Positions 17,760 to 27,471 are shown, numbered from the stretch's first letter. The stretch: 64,000 nucleotides of DNA from Chloroflexi bacterium HGW-Chloroflexi-6 (GCA_002840685.1 PHBU01000015.1:1-64000), one strand, 5' to 3'. Notes: a model not told the origin generated them from the letters alone. Numbers and translations: made by a program.

Positions 17760-18374
17760 TTAACTGTCAGATTGGTTGCCCATGAACTCTTCGGCGGTGG
17801 CATGGCCGGGCTGGGAAATTCCCTCGCGTTTGACCACCTTCCAGAGTGTCAGGAAGATGATTTTGATGTCCAGCCAGAACGACCAGTTATCCACGTACCA
17901 TACGTCCAGACGGAATTTTTCGTCCCAGGTCAGGGCATTGCGGCCATTGATCTGAGCCCAGCCGGTGATGCCGGGCAAAACATCGTGACGGCGCATCTGT
18001 TCGGGGGAGTAGCGTTCCAGGTACTGCACCAGCAGTGGGCGCGGCCCCACCAGCGACATTTCCCCTTTCAGAACGTTAAGCAGCTCTGGAAGTTCATCAA
18101 GGCTGGTCGCGCGCAGCAAACGCCCGAGGGGCGTCAGCCGCTCCGCATCTGGTAGCAGACTCCCGTCCGCGGCGCGGGCATTCGTCATCGTGCGGAATTT
18201 GTAAATGCGGAACGGCATCCCCTTAAAACCGGGGCGGGTTTGCCCAAACAAAACCGGGCTGCCGTGAAAAAGCCGCACCAACGCCACCACCACCAGCAAT
18301 ACGGGTGAGAGCAGTAGCAGGCCGAGCGCGGCAACAGCAATATCAAAGATTCGTTTGAGCAGGGGGGAGCGCAT
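17760..18374 (-). CDS. Polyprenyl-phosphate sugar-1-phosphate transferase (PglC/WcaJ-type)
   Basis: A 204-residue bacterial sugar transferase that starts glycan assembly by moving a sugar-1-phosphate onto undecaprenyl phosphate. It has one N-terminal hydrophobic segment (KRIFDIAVAALGLLLLSPV), then GFKGMPFRIYKFRTM, LRATSLDELPELLNVLKGEM, SLVGPRP and LPGITGWAQINGRN. The DE pair in SLDELPEL is the catalytic dyad of the family. The length is that of the short monotopic PglC-like form rather than the 460-residue WcaJ form. It is divergent from the response-regulator gene and may serve the glycan cluster at 40-59 kb, though it is far from it. Confidence 0.9.
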   Translation of the reverse strand: MRSPLLKRIFDIAVAALGLLLLSPVLLVVVALVRLFHGSPVLFGQTRPGFKGMPFRIYKFRTMTNARAADGSLLPDAERLTPLGRLLRATSLDELPELLNVLKGEMSLVGPRPLLVQYLERYSPEQMRRHDVLPGITGWAQINGRNALTWDEKFRLDVWYVDNWSFWLDIKIIFLTLWKVVKREGISQPGHATAEEFMGNQSDS

Positions 18375-18394
18375 GGCTCAAATTCTACCAGAGT

Positions 18395-18403
18395 TGGTAT
18401 AAT
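18395..18403 (+). promoter_or_regulatory. Extended -10 promoter of the two-component operon
   Basis: TGGTATAAT (TGnTATAAT) ends 17 bases before the response-regulator ATG, with AAGGAG in between. No good -35 is visible, as is common with extended -10 promoters. Confidence 0.55.
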
Positions 18404-18420
18404 CTTAATAAGGAGCCACT

Positions 18421-19101
18421 ATGAATGAGCGAATCTTAATTATTGAAGATGATCCTGCGATCCTGAAATTGCTTCAGCGTGGGCTGGCTTACGAAGGCTA
18501 CACAGTGGATACTGCCACCGACGGCCGCAGCGGGTTGAACATAGCCCGCGATCATAACCCCGATCTGGTGATCCTGGACTGGATGCTGCCGGGCATGGAT
18601 GGGTTGGATGTCTGCCATCGTTTGCGGCTGGGTGGGGCCGTGCCGATCTTGATGCTGACGGCCAAAGACACCATCCAGGACCGCGTACAGGGCCTGGACG
18701 CGGGCGCAGACGATTATATGGTCAAACCCTTCAACCTGGACGAACTGACGGCCCGTGTGCGCGCCCTGCTGCGTCGTACGCAGACTGAGCGGGTTCAGGT
18801 GCTCAAGTTTGCCGATCTGACGCTTGATACCAGCACGCGCGAAGTAACGCGCGGCAGCAAGCTGATCCAACTGACTGCCAAGGAGCACGAACTGCTGGAA
18901 CTGTTCTTGCGCCACCCGCGCCAGGTTCTGACGCGCGAGGTGATTTTTGACCGGGTCTGGGGCTATGATTTTGGCGGCGAGAGCAATGTTCTTGAAGTTT
19001 ACATCCGCTATTTGCGCCAGAAATTGGAAGAGAACGAACAGTTGCCGCGCTTGATCCATACGGTGCGCGGGGTTGGTTATGTTTTGCGCGAGATGCCCTG
19101 A
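18421..19101 (+). CDS. OmpR/PhoB-family response regulator
   Basis: A 226-residue regulator. The receiver has the acidic pocket E9-D10-D11, the phosphoacceptor D53 ([13 protein letters not shown]), the LTAKD threonine and the VKPF lysine. The C-terminal winged helix contains [16 protein letters not shown] and [16 protein letters not shown], ending [13 protein letters not shown]. It is phosphorylated by the kinase encoded 6 bases downstream and would activate or repress genes that cannot be named from this window. AAGGAG precedes the ATG. Confidence 0.95.
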   Translation: MNERILIIEDDPAILKLLQRGLAYEGYTVDTATDGRSGLNIARDHNPDLVILDWMLPGMDGLDVCHRLRLGGAVPILMLTAKDTIQDRVQGLDAGADDYMVKPFNLDELTARVRALLRRTQTERVQVLKFADLTLDTSTREVTRGSKLIQLTAKEHELLELFLRHPRQVLTREVIFDRVWGYDFGGESNVLEVYIRYLRQKLEENEQLPRLIHTVRGVGYVLREMP

Positions 19102-19107
19102 CCTTTT

Positions 19108-20475
19108 ATGTCGCTGCGCGCACGGTTGACCCTTTTATATTCGACCCTCCTGGGCGGTATCCTGCTTCTGTTTGGGGTACTGGTCTATGTGGTTGTCAGC
19201 GTGGTGATGTTTGAGCAGATCGACAACAACTTGCGCGTTGCTGTTTTGCGCATCACCAACACCATGGGGTTTGAGACGGCCCAGGAGATCAGCACAATCA
19301 ACTTGCTGTCCCTGAGGGTTTCCACCAATGTTTCTGTGCAGGTATGGTCGCGAGAAGGCCGTTTGCTGGGGGCGAGTAGTGATTATCTCGATCCGCAACG
19401 GCCGATTGATTCGCCGGCCCGGGCGGTAAGCAGCCCGATTTTTCGCAGTATATATAACGCCCAGGGCGATCACCTGAGGGTACTTTCTGCGCCTTTTCTC
19501 TCTGGGTCCCGCCAGCGCGGCGTAATCCAGGCTGCGGTCAATCTCGAACTGGTCGATACGATTCGCAACAGCCTGCTGTATGCCTTGATCTTTATTGCCC
19601 TGGCATCTGTAGCGCTGGCTGCCCTGGCTTCGTGGTTCAGCCTGCGACAGGCGCTAAAGCCGCTAGAAACAGCCACCGATATCGCAGAACAAATTACGCG
19701 GGCCGACGATCTTTCGCGCCGCATTCCGTATGACGGGCCGCCCAATGATGAAATTGGCACCCTGACGGGCGCCTTTAACCGTTCGCTTGAACAACTTGAA
19801 ACGCTTTTTACCTCCCAACAGCGTTTCCTGGCTGATGTTTCACATGAACTGCGCACGCCGCTGACCGTGATCAAGGGCAATGCAGATCTAATTCGCAAAC
19901 TCGGGCCTGATGAAGAATCGATCAATTCGATCAAAGATGAAGCGGACCGCCTGACACGCATGGTCGGTGATCTGCTTTTGCTGGCCCAGGCGGAATCGGG
20001 CAAACTCAGCCTGGGCCTTAATCCCGTTGAGTTGGATGCGCTTGTTCTGGAAGTTTTCCAGGAGATGCATGTCCTGGCCGGGGGCAAGGTGAATCTGAAA
20101 CTTACCGAGATCGACGAGGCGCTGGTCAATGGCGACCGCGACCGGCTGAAGCAGGTTTTGCTGAACTTGATCTCGAACGCCATCCAATACACCCCTCAGG
20201 GTGGGGAAGTGCTTGTTGGCATCACCAAAGCGGATGGGAAGGTTTGCGTAACCGTGCGCGACAGCGGACCGGGCATCCCGACTGAGGATTTACCACACAT
20301 TTTTGAGCGTTTTTATCGTGGCGAAAAATCGCGCACACGCTCCAAAACCAGCGGATTTGGCCTGGGGCTCTCGATCGCCTATTGGATTGTGGAACACCAT
20401 GGGGGCGGTATTACCGTCAGTTCCGAACAAGGTCGCGGCACAACCTTTCAAGTCAGTTTACCGATTCTAAACTGA
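19108..20475 (+). CDS. Membrane sensor histidine kinase
   Basis: A 455-residue kinase paired with the upstream regulator. A membrane helix (about residues 8-33) and a second (about 155-177) enclose an extracytoplasmic sensor of some 120 residues. A HAMP region follows (SLRQALKPLETATDIAEQIT), then the H box with H246 (FLADVSHELRTPLTVIKGN), N box (QVLLNLISNAIQYTP), G1 (VRDSGPGIP), F (IFERFYRG) and G2 (GFGLGLSI). The sensed signal is unknown. The last codons lie in an 18-bp perfect inverted repeat. Confidence 0.95.
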   Translation: MSLRARLTLLYSTLLGGILLLFGVLVYVVVSVVMFEQIDNNLRVAVLRITNTMGFETAQEISTINLLSLRVSTNVSVQVWSREGRLLGASSDYLDPQRPIDSPARAVSSPIFRSIYNAQGDHLRVLSAPFLSGSRQRGVIQAAVNLELVDTIRNSLLYALIFIALASVALAALASWFSLRQALKPLETATDIAEQITRADDLSRRIPYDGPPNDEIGTLTGAFNRSLEQLETLFTSQQRFLADVSHELRTPLTVIKGNADLIRKLGPDEESINSIKDEADRLTRMVGDLLLLAQAESGKLSLGLNPVELDALVLEVFQEMHVLAGGKVNLKLTEIDEALVNGDRDRLKQVLLNLISNAIQYTPQGGEVLVGITKADGKVCVTVRDSGPGIPTEDLPHIFERFYRGEKSRTRSKTSGFGLGLSIAYWIVEHHGGGITVSSEQGRGTTFQVSLPILN

Positions 20476-20485
20476 CTTGAAAGGT
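20443..20485. repeat. 18-bp perfect inverted repeat over the kinase stop codon
   Basis: ACCTTTCAAGTCAGTTTA (20443-20460) pairs perfectly with 20468-20485 around a 7-base loop; the stop codon at 20473-20475 is in the right arm. No T run follows at once, so it is an unusual 3' end structure rather than a textbook terminator. Confidence 0.8.
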
Positions 20486-20554
20486 CGAAACACCAGCTTT
20501 TTAGAAGTAGATGAATGAACGGGGGATATATTTTGGATGAAATGAACCAAACGC

Positions 20555-20959
20555 TTATTCTTGCGCTGGCTCATCTTTCCTGGCGGCAGCTTCGGCAGCC
20601 TGGGTCGCAATTTTCGTGTCGAGCACATTCCATACGCCCTGAGCCAGCTTGCTCCCGGCTTTGCGGCGCAGGTTGGCCTGGTAGCGCACACGTTCCCCTT
20701 CTCCGCGTCGGATCAGCCAGAATTGTTTGGTAAGAATCTGGAGAGCCGCATCCAGATCTGCTATGCTGGGGCGCTCCGCTTCAGGCAGGTCTTCGACCCA
20801 TTCCAGAATTTCTGAATACATCAACTCATATTCGCGCAGCATGTAGCGCATGATTTTGCGCAACAAGGGAGGCAGGGCCGCCAGATCGAGCGGGCTGATA
20901 CCGTCATCCCGCGATTCTATTTCCAGCCGTTTTTGTAACCGGTCAAATATTCCGCTCAT
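20555..20959 (-). CDS. Conserved hypothetical protein, last gene of the prsW cluster
   Basis: A 134-residue soluble protein of unknown function that begins MSGIFDRLQKRLE. It is mainly helical and charged, with a central run LPPLLRKIMRYMLREYELMY and then a segment (IADLDAALQILTKQFWLIRRG) that could be a winged-helix-like unit; the tail is rich in A, K and E. Start chosen at the ATG with GAGGA 5 bases upstream; the longer frame would overlap the zinc-protein gene. It is the distal gene of a four-gene minus-strand run, 19 bases after the zinc protein. I do not recognise a family. Confidence 0.6.
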   Translation of the reverse strand: MSGIFDRLQKRLEIESRDDGISPLDLAALPPLLRKIMRYMLREYELMYSEILEWVEDLPEAERPSIADLDAALQILTKQFWLIRRGEGERVRYQANLRRKAGSKLAQGVWNVLDTKIATQAAEAAARKDEPAQE

Positions 20960-20978
20960 GGTTCCTCGCAAGGGGGGG

Positions 20979-21191
20979 TCAGAACAATTCCGGCATCGGA
21001 ATTGGTTCAGGTTGGGGCTGGCATTCGCCGCACCAGATAACATCCGCGACCGCCAGGCCTTTCGGGGTATTGTTGCCACCCAGGAACATGGTGATAAACC
21101 CCGACATTTTGCTGGCGTGATCCTTGCAAACTGCCCTGCCGCAGAAGGAGCAAATTGCGCGAGCGCTTTCTTCACAGAACCAACATTTCAT
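20979..21191 (-). CDS. Small zinc-ribbon/B-box-like protein
   Basis: A 70-residue protein with a closely packed cysteine/histidine pattern: CWFCEE, ICSFCGRAVCKDHA and WCGEC. This is enough for one or two zinc sites, and the C-x2-C ... C-x2-C-x4-C-x2-H part looks like a B-box or LIM-like finger. The tail is Pro/Glu rich. Start at ATG 21191 is supported by GGAG 9 bases before it. It sits between the MinD-like ATPase and the hypothetical protein, so a scaffold or adaptor role is plausible, but nothing in the sequence gives a reaction. Confidence 0.65.
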   Translation of the reverse strand: MKCWFCEESARAICSFCGRAVCKDHASKMSGFITMFLGGNNTPKGLAVADVIWCGECQPQPEPIPMPELF

Positions 21192-21216
21192 GATCAATTC
21201 TCCGTTGAATAAAAAA

Positions 21217-21996
21217 CTAGGGAAGTCCCAGGATGGTTTTTGCAGCCCGGACGAGTTCCAGCGACCAGGGATGGTCTGGATAGCGCAGTGAAAACAGGTC
21301 CGCACTGCCCATATCGACCATGTCTTCGCTCAGCGGCAGGACCCCTGCCACCGGGGCCTGGAAGGTCTCTTCGACGTGCGCCCGGATCTGATTGGGATCG
21401 TATTTTGAGAGGGCTTTGTTCACAAACAGGCGGATGCTTGGCACATCCAGGCTGCGGGCGACATCCAGCGTGACGGCTGTCCCCTGAAAATCTTGCTGGT
21501 CGGGCCGCAGGATGATGACCATGCCGTCTGAGATGCCAATCGAGAGCAGGGTTTCTTCGTTCAGGCCGGGGTGGGTGTCGATGAACAGGTAATCGAGCTG
21601 CAGTTCTTTGCGCAGGGTTTTCAATCCCTTATTCAGAACATTGACATCGTATCCATCGCGCAAGACGCGGCTGATCTCGCCGGTTTTGATGCTGGAGGGT
21701 ACCAACCAGATAAATTTATCGGCCAGTTGACGGACGCCGGGTAAGGCAGTGGATTCGCGCCCCACCAGTAAGGCCGCATCGGTGATGGGGCATTGCCCGT
21801 GCAGATAATCATTCAGGGTTTGCTTCATGCTCTTTTCATCCAATCCGAACAGCACGTGGATGCCTGGTGACTGAATATCCGTATCGACAATGGCAACGCG
21901 TTTGCCTGCCAGGGCTGCTTGCGCGGCCAGATTGGCGGTTACGTTGGATTTTCCCGTGCCGCCACGAAAAGAATGGATCGAAATAATTTGGCTCAT
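21217..21996 (-). CDS. MinD/ParA-family P-loop ATPase
   Basis: A 259-residue deviant-Walker ATPase: IHSFRGGTGKSNVTANLAAQ (the N-terminal lysine expected in KGG is replaced, FRGGTGKS), VAIVDTDIQSPGIHVLFGLD and DYLFIDTHPGLNEETLL. It ends without the amphipathic C-terminal membrane helix of true MinD, so it may act in the cytoplasm or through a partner. Its ATG overlaps the prsW stop by 4 bases, which indicates coupled translation. Proteins of this type position or organise other proteins; here the partners are probably the PrsW-like protease or the zinc protein (inference). Confidence 0.85.
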   Translation of the reverse strand: MSQIISIHSFRGGTGKSNVTANLAAQAALAGKRVAIVDTDIQSPGIHVLFGLDEKSMKQTLNDYLHGQCPITDAALLVGRESTALPGVRQLADKFIWLVPSSIKTGEISRVLRDGYDVNVLNKGLKTLRKELQLDYLFIDTHPGLNEETLLSIGISDGMVIILRPDQQDFQGTAVTLDVARSLDVPSIRLFVNKALSKYDPNQIRAHVEETFQAPVAGVLPLSEDMVDMGSADLFSLRYPDHPWSLELVRAAKTILGLP

Positions 21997-23135
21997 TCTT
22001 CGCTCTCCTGTTTGGGTGGTTTAATTTTCTCTTCCTGTCGAGATTTAAGCGTGGCCCATAAATTTACACCGCCAATGGTTGGCCGGGCTGCTGTTCGTTC
22101 CTGTATCACTGTTTCGAGACGCCCCCATAACGGGCTGGAGTCTTCGGGGAAGGTATAGCGCAGGCGCAGAAAAAGCATGGCATAACTGCCGACTTTGCGC
22201 CGGGCAACATCGACCTGATCGCGCAGCTTGGCAATTTCTTCTTCTATGCCGCGCTTCATGCGTTCATCGGTTAATCGTTCAACTGATTTTCGCATAAATC
22301 CAAGCCGGGCCTGCTTGGTCAGAAAATCTTTGATCTGGCTGGCTTTTTCGTTGCCAAATTGCTCTGCGAGCGGTTCCAAGATATCATCGATGATTTCCAT
22401 GCGGGTGACAACGGCTGCTTCACCGCTGGTGACCCGGTCCGTCATTCCCAGGCTTTCTTCGAGCCAGATTTTGCCTGTTTTTAAGCCGCGCATGATGACA
22501 AATGCAATCAATCCCGCGCTGATCAGACCGCAGGCCGTGGCATAGATTAATAACATGCCATCATCGACACGTGTGACAATGTTATTGAATCCGATGTGGA
22601 TTAGCATGGCCAGCAACAAGCCGCCCATCCCAACCCCGATGCGGCGGATCCAGCCTTGCTCGAACCGCGCCTGACCGAGAAAAATGCCAAGAATGCTGGT
22701 TGTTGAAGCGTGAATTAAGTTCGTTGAAATAACGCGGCTGATTGCCAGCATAACGCCTGAATCGCCCGCTGCCTGGATATATTGGAAATTCTCGATAATA
22801 GCAAAGCCTACCCCGGCGGCAAATCCATAAACTGCGCCTTCAACAAAATAGGTAAATTTGGGGCGACTGACCAGGTACCACAGGATCAGCCCCTTCAATA
22901 TCTCTTCGATGACCGGAGCCGAGTAGCGGATAATATCCAGGCGCTCGAGCCAGCCTTCATTGTATGTTGTACGATTAAACTCACTTGCCAGCCCAAATGC
23001 AACCAAACTGGTCACAAAGCACAGCAAGATGGTGCGAAACTCGCCGGTTTTATAAAAATCCAGTGTGTAGATTAGCCATAACGAACCGACCGGAATAATT
23101 AGGGCGATCAGATAGGCAGGAATTAAAATGAGCAT
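21993..23135 (-). CDS. prsW: PrsW-family intramembrane metalloprotease
   Basis: A 380-residue protein with eight or so membrane segments in the first 250 residues and the PrsW motifs APVIEEILKGLILWYL (metal-binding EE), GVGFAIIENFQYI, STNLIHASTT and MLIHIGFNN. PrsW cuts the anti-sigma factor RsiW in Bacillus subtilis as site-1 protease. A cytoplasmic tail of about 130 charged residues follows, beyond the catalytic core. Start placed at ATG 23135, directly before the first membrane segment; a GTG frame could begin at 23240. The genes just upstream on the same strand encode an ECF sigma factor and a membrane protein of anti-sigma type, which are its likely targets. Confidence 0.85.
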   Translation of the reverse strand: MLILIPAYLIALIIPVGSLWLIYTLDFYKTGEFRTILLCFVTSLVAFGLASEFNRTTYNEGWLERLDIIRYSAPVIEEILKGLILWYLVSRPKFTYFVEGAVYGFAAGVGFAIIENFQYIQAAGDSGVMLAISRVISTNLIHASTTSILGIFLGQARFEQGWIRRIGVGMGGLLLAMLIHIGFNNIVTRVDDGMLLIYATACGLISAGLIAFVIMRGLKTGKIWLEESLGMTDRVTSGEAAVVTRMEIIDDILEPLAEQFGNEKASQIKDFLTKQARLGFMRKSVERLTDERMKRGIEEEIAKLRDQVDVARRKVGSYAMLFLRLRYTFPEDSSPLWGRLETVIQERTAARPTIGGVNLWATLKSRQEEKIKPPKQESEE

Positions 23136-23395
23136 AGCCTTTAATATACACTCTTTTTGCAAAACTAAGAAATTCTCTAATAGAATGTATCTGCACACCT
23201 TGAGAGCCAATTGGACAGAAAGGCTAAAAACAAGAGACACCCATCGGGCTAAAATTGCTCTTAGATGAGTGTCAAATGCACAAAGAAATATATGTGGAAA
23301 TCAGGCTTTGTAATGTCCGCCTTATATTAAAAGGGTAGCGGCGATGCGTTGTCATTTTTAAGCTATGTGCCGCGAATGAAAGCATTCTGAATGTT

Positions 23396-23857
23396 TTAAC
23401 GTTGGCGATTTAACCAGATAATGATAGCGATCAAAATAATACCGGCAACAAGGATGATCCCCTCTAAGGGTGATATACCATCGGCTGCGCCCATCAGCGG
23501 CACATCAGATGAACCCATAGGCAGGGTTAGAACTCCGATGAGAAGAAGTAAAACAAAACTGCTCGCAATAGCAAAAAAACGCATCCTTTTTTGATTGGTT
23601 GCCTTACTATTTTGGATTGGATAGTTTGATTTATTTCTGGCGATTAATAAATTTTTGCGAATTCGCGCGCTGGTGGAAGCATCTGGCTGAGCAAGTTGTA
23701 CCGCTTTTTTCATTTGAAGGATCGTTTTTTGCAATTTGACAAATTCATCTTGTTGGTAGGAATCGTGCATATCGATATCCTTATTCATGCTCAGCACCAT
23801 GTCAGTGAACTCAGCAATCCGATCGTTAAACTGGGAATCTTCAGTTAGGTTAGTCAT
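23396..23857 (-). CDS. Probable membrane anti-sigma factor
   Basis: A 153-residue protein whose start overlaps the ECF sigma gene by 8 bases, the usual arrangement for an anti-sigma factor. The N-terminal 90 residues are hydrophilic and helical (NDRIAEFTDMVLSMNKDI, KLQKTILQMKKAVQLAQ). Two membrane segments follow: FFAIASSFVLLLLIGVL and GIILVAGIILIAIIIWL, joined by a short outer loop. The HxxxCxxC zinc anti-sigma motif is absent. The call rests on context and topology, not on sequence similarity. Confidence 0.65.
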   Translation of the reverse strand: MTNLTEDSQFNDRIAEFTDMVLSMNKDIDMHDSYQQDEFVKLQKTILQMKKAVQLAQPDASTSARIRKNLLIARNKSNYPIQNSKATNQKRMRFFAIASSFVLLLLIGVLTLPMGSSDVPLMGAADGISPLEGIILVAGIILIAIIIWLNRQR

Positions 23858-24425
23858 TTTCTAATACATCCTCCTGCATCTTTTCTGCAAGCGCAGCTAC
23901 TGAACGCCGGAAGAGAGATTTGGTCGCTTCAAGGGACTGCCCATTTTGGCGCGCGATTTCACTAAAAGACATGTTGTCCACGAAACGCATTAAGAGAATA
24001 TCCTGATGGTTTTGGCGTAATTGAGTCAATGCATGTTGGATGCTGGCAAGATCATCTTGTTGCTTGAATTGTTCTGCCTGATCGTGTTGACTATTGCTGG
24101 CGGTGTTCTCATAGTCAGGTTCGTCCACTTGTGTGACAGATTTTGCTCGGTAGTAATCAGCAATTTTTCGATTGGCAATGGCGCGGATCCAGGTGCCAAA
24201 TTTAGATTCAGAACGAAAACTGTGTAAAGATCTCAGCATTGCAATAAATATTTCTTGCGTGATATCTTCAACATCGATTTCCGGTATTTTAAATCGCACA
24301 CGGGCATACACAGTAGGTAAAAACCGCTCGTACAACAAGGTAAATGCATCCTGGTTTCCCATTTTTGCGAGGTGTGCCAATTCTTCATCACTGAGAATAC
24401 TGAGGTTTATCGTTTGATGATTCAT
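23850..24425 (-). CDS. ECF-type RNA polymerase sigma factor
   Basis: A 191-residue group 4 sigma factor. Region 2 is visible as AFTLLYERFLPTVYARV, DVEDITQEIFIAML and FGTWIRAIANRKIADYYR. After a linker, region 4 runs from IQHALTQLRQNHQDILLMRF through SFSEIARQNGQSLEATKSLFRRSVAAL, with its helix-turn-helix. Its partner anti-sigma gene overlaps the 3' end. It directs RNA polymerase to stress or envelope genes that cannot be listed here; autoregulation would use the 222-base upstream gap. Confidence 0.92.
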   Translation of the reverse strand: MNHQTINLSILSDEELAHLAKMGNQDAFTLLYERFLPTVYARVRFKIPEIDVEDITQEIFIAMLRSLHSFRSESKFGTWIRAIANRKIADYYRAKSVTQVDEPDYENTASNSQHDQAEQFKQQDDLASIQHALTQLRQNHQDILLMRFVDNMSFSEIARQNGQSLEATKSLFRRSVAALAEKMQEDVLEND

Positions 24426-24522
24426 GATATTAGTCGCAAATTGCCCCCAAAAAGGGTTGAAGAATTAGATCGACTTGATGCTTTCTTTTGCAGTTGCATC
24501 AATAAAAGTCTATTATATAGGC

Positions 24523-24594
24523 AAAACACCATTATAGAAATAATTGGACAAAAAAGACAGATCTTTGTCGATAATTATTTCGAAATGGTGTTTT
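24523..24594. repeat. 72-base AT-rich inverted repeat upstream of the sigma gene
   Basis: AAAACACCATT (24523-24533) pairs with AATGGTGTTTT (24584-24594), and AAATAATT (24538-24545) with AATTATTT (24573-24580). An inner stem joins GACAAA (24547-24552) to TTTGTC (24564-24569). The nested symmetry resembles a small non-autonomous element or a double-strand operator. It lies between the sigma gene and the recA-linked lipoprotein gene. Confidence 0.6.
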
Positions 24595-24647
24595 ATAAAG
24601 AAGGGCGATGACGATCGCCTCGTTTTTGTTGGGGGAGATTGCGTTTA

Positions 24648-25250
24648 TTACGGCACAACAATTTCGATATAAATGGTTTCCCCGAAGGGCTGGCCCTGCG
24701 GGTCGGAGGCCTGCCAGGCCGATCGGTATACGCCGCTGGTTGGCGGGGCGGTGAAAAAGATTTGGATGGTGACTTCCGCGCCGGCCCGGGCCGGGAACAG
24801 CGCCTGGACGATCTCCGCACCCAGCGGAGCGAATCCGCCCACCAGCTTTAGCCGGTAGCCTGCATCCCAATCGCAGGTACCGCTGTTGACCACCCGCCAC
24901 TGCTTGTCGATGCGTTCATTGGGATTAATCGGACTGCCGTCCGGCACCGTCAGATCAGCCAGGAATTTCAGATCGTTGAGACAGGTTTCGGCGGCGGTTG
25001 CGCTCGCGGTAGGGCTGAGTTCCGGCTGCGGGGTTTGTTGATCAGCAGTGTTTGTGGCCGTTTCGGTGGGGAGGCTCTCTTCGCCGGGGGTTGCCGTCCA
25101 CATGCTGATGGTTGTCGCGGCGGAGGTCGGGCTGGCGTTTGGCGCTGGCGGAATAAAAATGGGTTCTGCTGCGAGCGGCCCGCAGCCGGCCAGCAAGAAC
25201 AAAAAAACGGAATACACAATACGCCAGGCGTACCGTGCATTCCGTTTCAT
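24648..25250 (-). CDS. Lipoprotein with NBR1-type Ig-like domain, downstream of recA
   Basis: A 200-residue secreted lipoprotein: signal segment IVYSVFLFLLAGC with the lipobox LAGC, a linker of Pro, Thr and Ala to about residue 85, then a beta-sandwich domain with the NBR1/Ig-like pattern (DKQWRVVNSGTCDWDAGYRL, GAEVTIQIFFTAP, SGVYRSAWQASDPQGQPFGE). Such domains are frequent in Chloroflexota surface proteins and likely mediate binding. The start at 25250 is fixed by the lipobox distance; the longer frame is the recA antisense-frame extension. It lies 16 bases after the recA stop and is probably co-transcribed with it. Confidence 0.75.
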   Translation of the reverse strand: MKRNARYAWRIVYSVFLFLLAGCGPLAAEPIFIPPAPNASPTSAATTISMWTATPGEESLPTETATNTADQQTPQPELSPTASATAAETCLNDLKFLADLTVPDGSPINPNERIDKQWRVVNSGTCDWDAGYRLKLVGGFAPLGAEIVQALFPARAGAEVTIQIFFTAPPTSGVYRSAWQASDPQGQPFGETIYIEIVVP

Positions 25251-25266
25251 CTCAAAAAAGTGTTTT

Positions 25267-26361
<1,095 letters not shown>

Positions 26362-26401
26362 GTTTTTTCTCCAAAACGAGGTTAAAGGTAACGATAACGA
26401 G

Positions 26402-26429
26402 AGTATAGCACATCTGTTCAGTACGTCAA
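26402..26429 (-). promoter_or_regulatory. Sigma-70 promoter of recA
   Basis: On the minus strand, TTGACG (26429-26424) and TATACT (26407-26402) with 16 bases between. The message would start near 26395. I saw no LexA box of the E. coli or Bacillus type around it. Confidence 0.7.
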
Positions 26430-26468
26430 GGATTGAATTTGGACTTAATTCGGGAGATTTTACTCTCC

Positions 26469-27329
26469 TTAGGTGATCAATTTCGACAGCGTGTACCACT
26501 CTCCGGGTTTTCCCGGCCAGGCCGCGCCACCCGTCACCTGTCCGCCGTCTGTCAAACGCTTCAGGGCGCGGACGGTCAACTCGTTTCCCCAGCCAAACAG
26601 ACGGATCACATCCCGTAACTGGGCAGCCCCGACCGAGGCGAAGTACAGTTCCAGCAGCTTTTGCCGCGCTTCAGACTCTCCGATCCCCCGCGCTTTTTCC
26701 GGCAAATCGGGATAGTGCCGGGCTGTCAGATCGTAGATGAAGGCGTAGCGCCAGGCTCCGGCCTCGGCCACCCCCACCGGCAGGATTTTGAATCCGGACT
26801 GCAAGACTTCCAGGGCGCGGTTGAAAACCGAATCGCTGCCCTTGCTCGTCAGGCGCGCTTCGCGGCGCAGGTCGAGCGTGTGCAGTGGACCTTTGTCCAG
26901 GATGGACTCGTAGATCTGCTTGGCTTCCACGGTCAGGCGGCCTTCCTGGTAGGCAATGATATGGTCTTCTTCGGGCGAACCGTAGTTGTCAGAGAGGGCA
27001 TAGAAATAGGGAGCGATCTCGAGCGAGATCATGGTTGCCTTGCGGCGCAGGATTTTGGCGTAATACCACTGGCGTTTGTCGAGCGCGGAATCTTTCCAGC
27101 CCCAGGTGACGTGACCGGGATCGTCATGGGCATCGGCGACCGCCCGCTCCCCGGCGACAGTTGTCCACAGGCTGGGCAGGTCGATGCCGCTGATCGGCCA
27201 GAAGTAGACAAAGCCGCGCTGGTTGACCCAATCCAGGGCCGCTTCGGGTGTACTGATGCGCGGCGTGGGCGGCAGGTGATAGGTTTGGGCGCGGTGGCGG
27301 GTGAGTTGATCCAGGTCGATGGTGGGCAT
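26469..27329 (-). CDS. AlkZ-related winged-helix DNA-binding protein (HTH_42)
   Basis: A 286-residue protein starting [19 protein letters not shown], of the winged-helix family to which the DNA crosslink glycosylase AlkZ/YcaQ belongs. The N-terminal segments [19 protein letters not shown] and LWTTVAGE fit the family, and the C-terminal part has wing-like repeats ([21 protein letters not shown] and [10 protein letters not shown]). The QxD/QxQ catalytic motif known from AlkZ was not clearly found, so glycosylase activity is uncertain. It lies upstream of recA on the same strand with a separate recA promoter between. Confidence 0.6.
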   Translation of the reverse strand: MPTIDLDQLTRHRAQTYHLPPTPRISTPEAALDWVNQRGFVYFWPISGIDLPSLWTTVAGERAVADAHDDPGHVTWGWKDSALDKRQWYYAKILRRKATMISLEIAPYFYALSDNYGSPEEDHIIAYQEGRLTVEAKQIYESILDKGPLHTLDLRREARLTSKGSDSVFNRALEVLQSGFKILPVGVAEAGAWRYAFIYDLTARHYPDLPEKARGIGESEARQKLLELYFASVGAAQLRDVIRLFGWGNELTVRALKRLTDGGQVTGGAAWPGKPGEWYTLSKLIT

Positions 27330-27471
27330 GGGGATATTTTACTCTCATCCAGGCTTAATCCGATTGTCGGGTAATCATCGGGCAAGCATAGGGCAAGCGT
27401 CAAGCACTCTGCGACCCGCGGTGATATAGTAAATGCAGCGAACAGTGACTTCTCTTCTCCTCCTTATGCTG

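Noticed and set aside
26362-26468. LexA box near recA, and likewise upstream of uvrA (31420-31537)
   Set aside because: No CGAAC-N4-GTTCG or CTG-N10-CAG pattern was found; the TATAAT-type promoters were the only clear signals.
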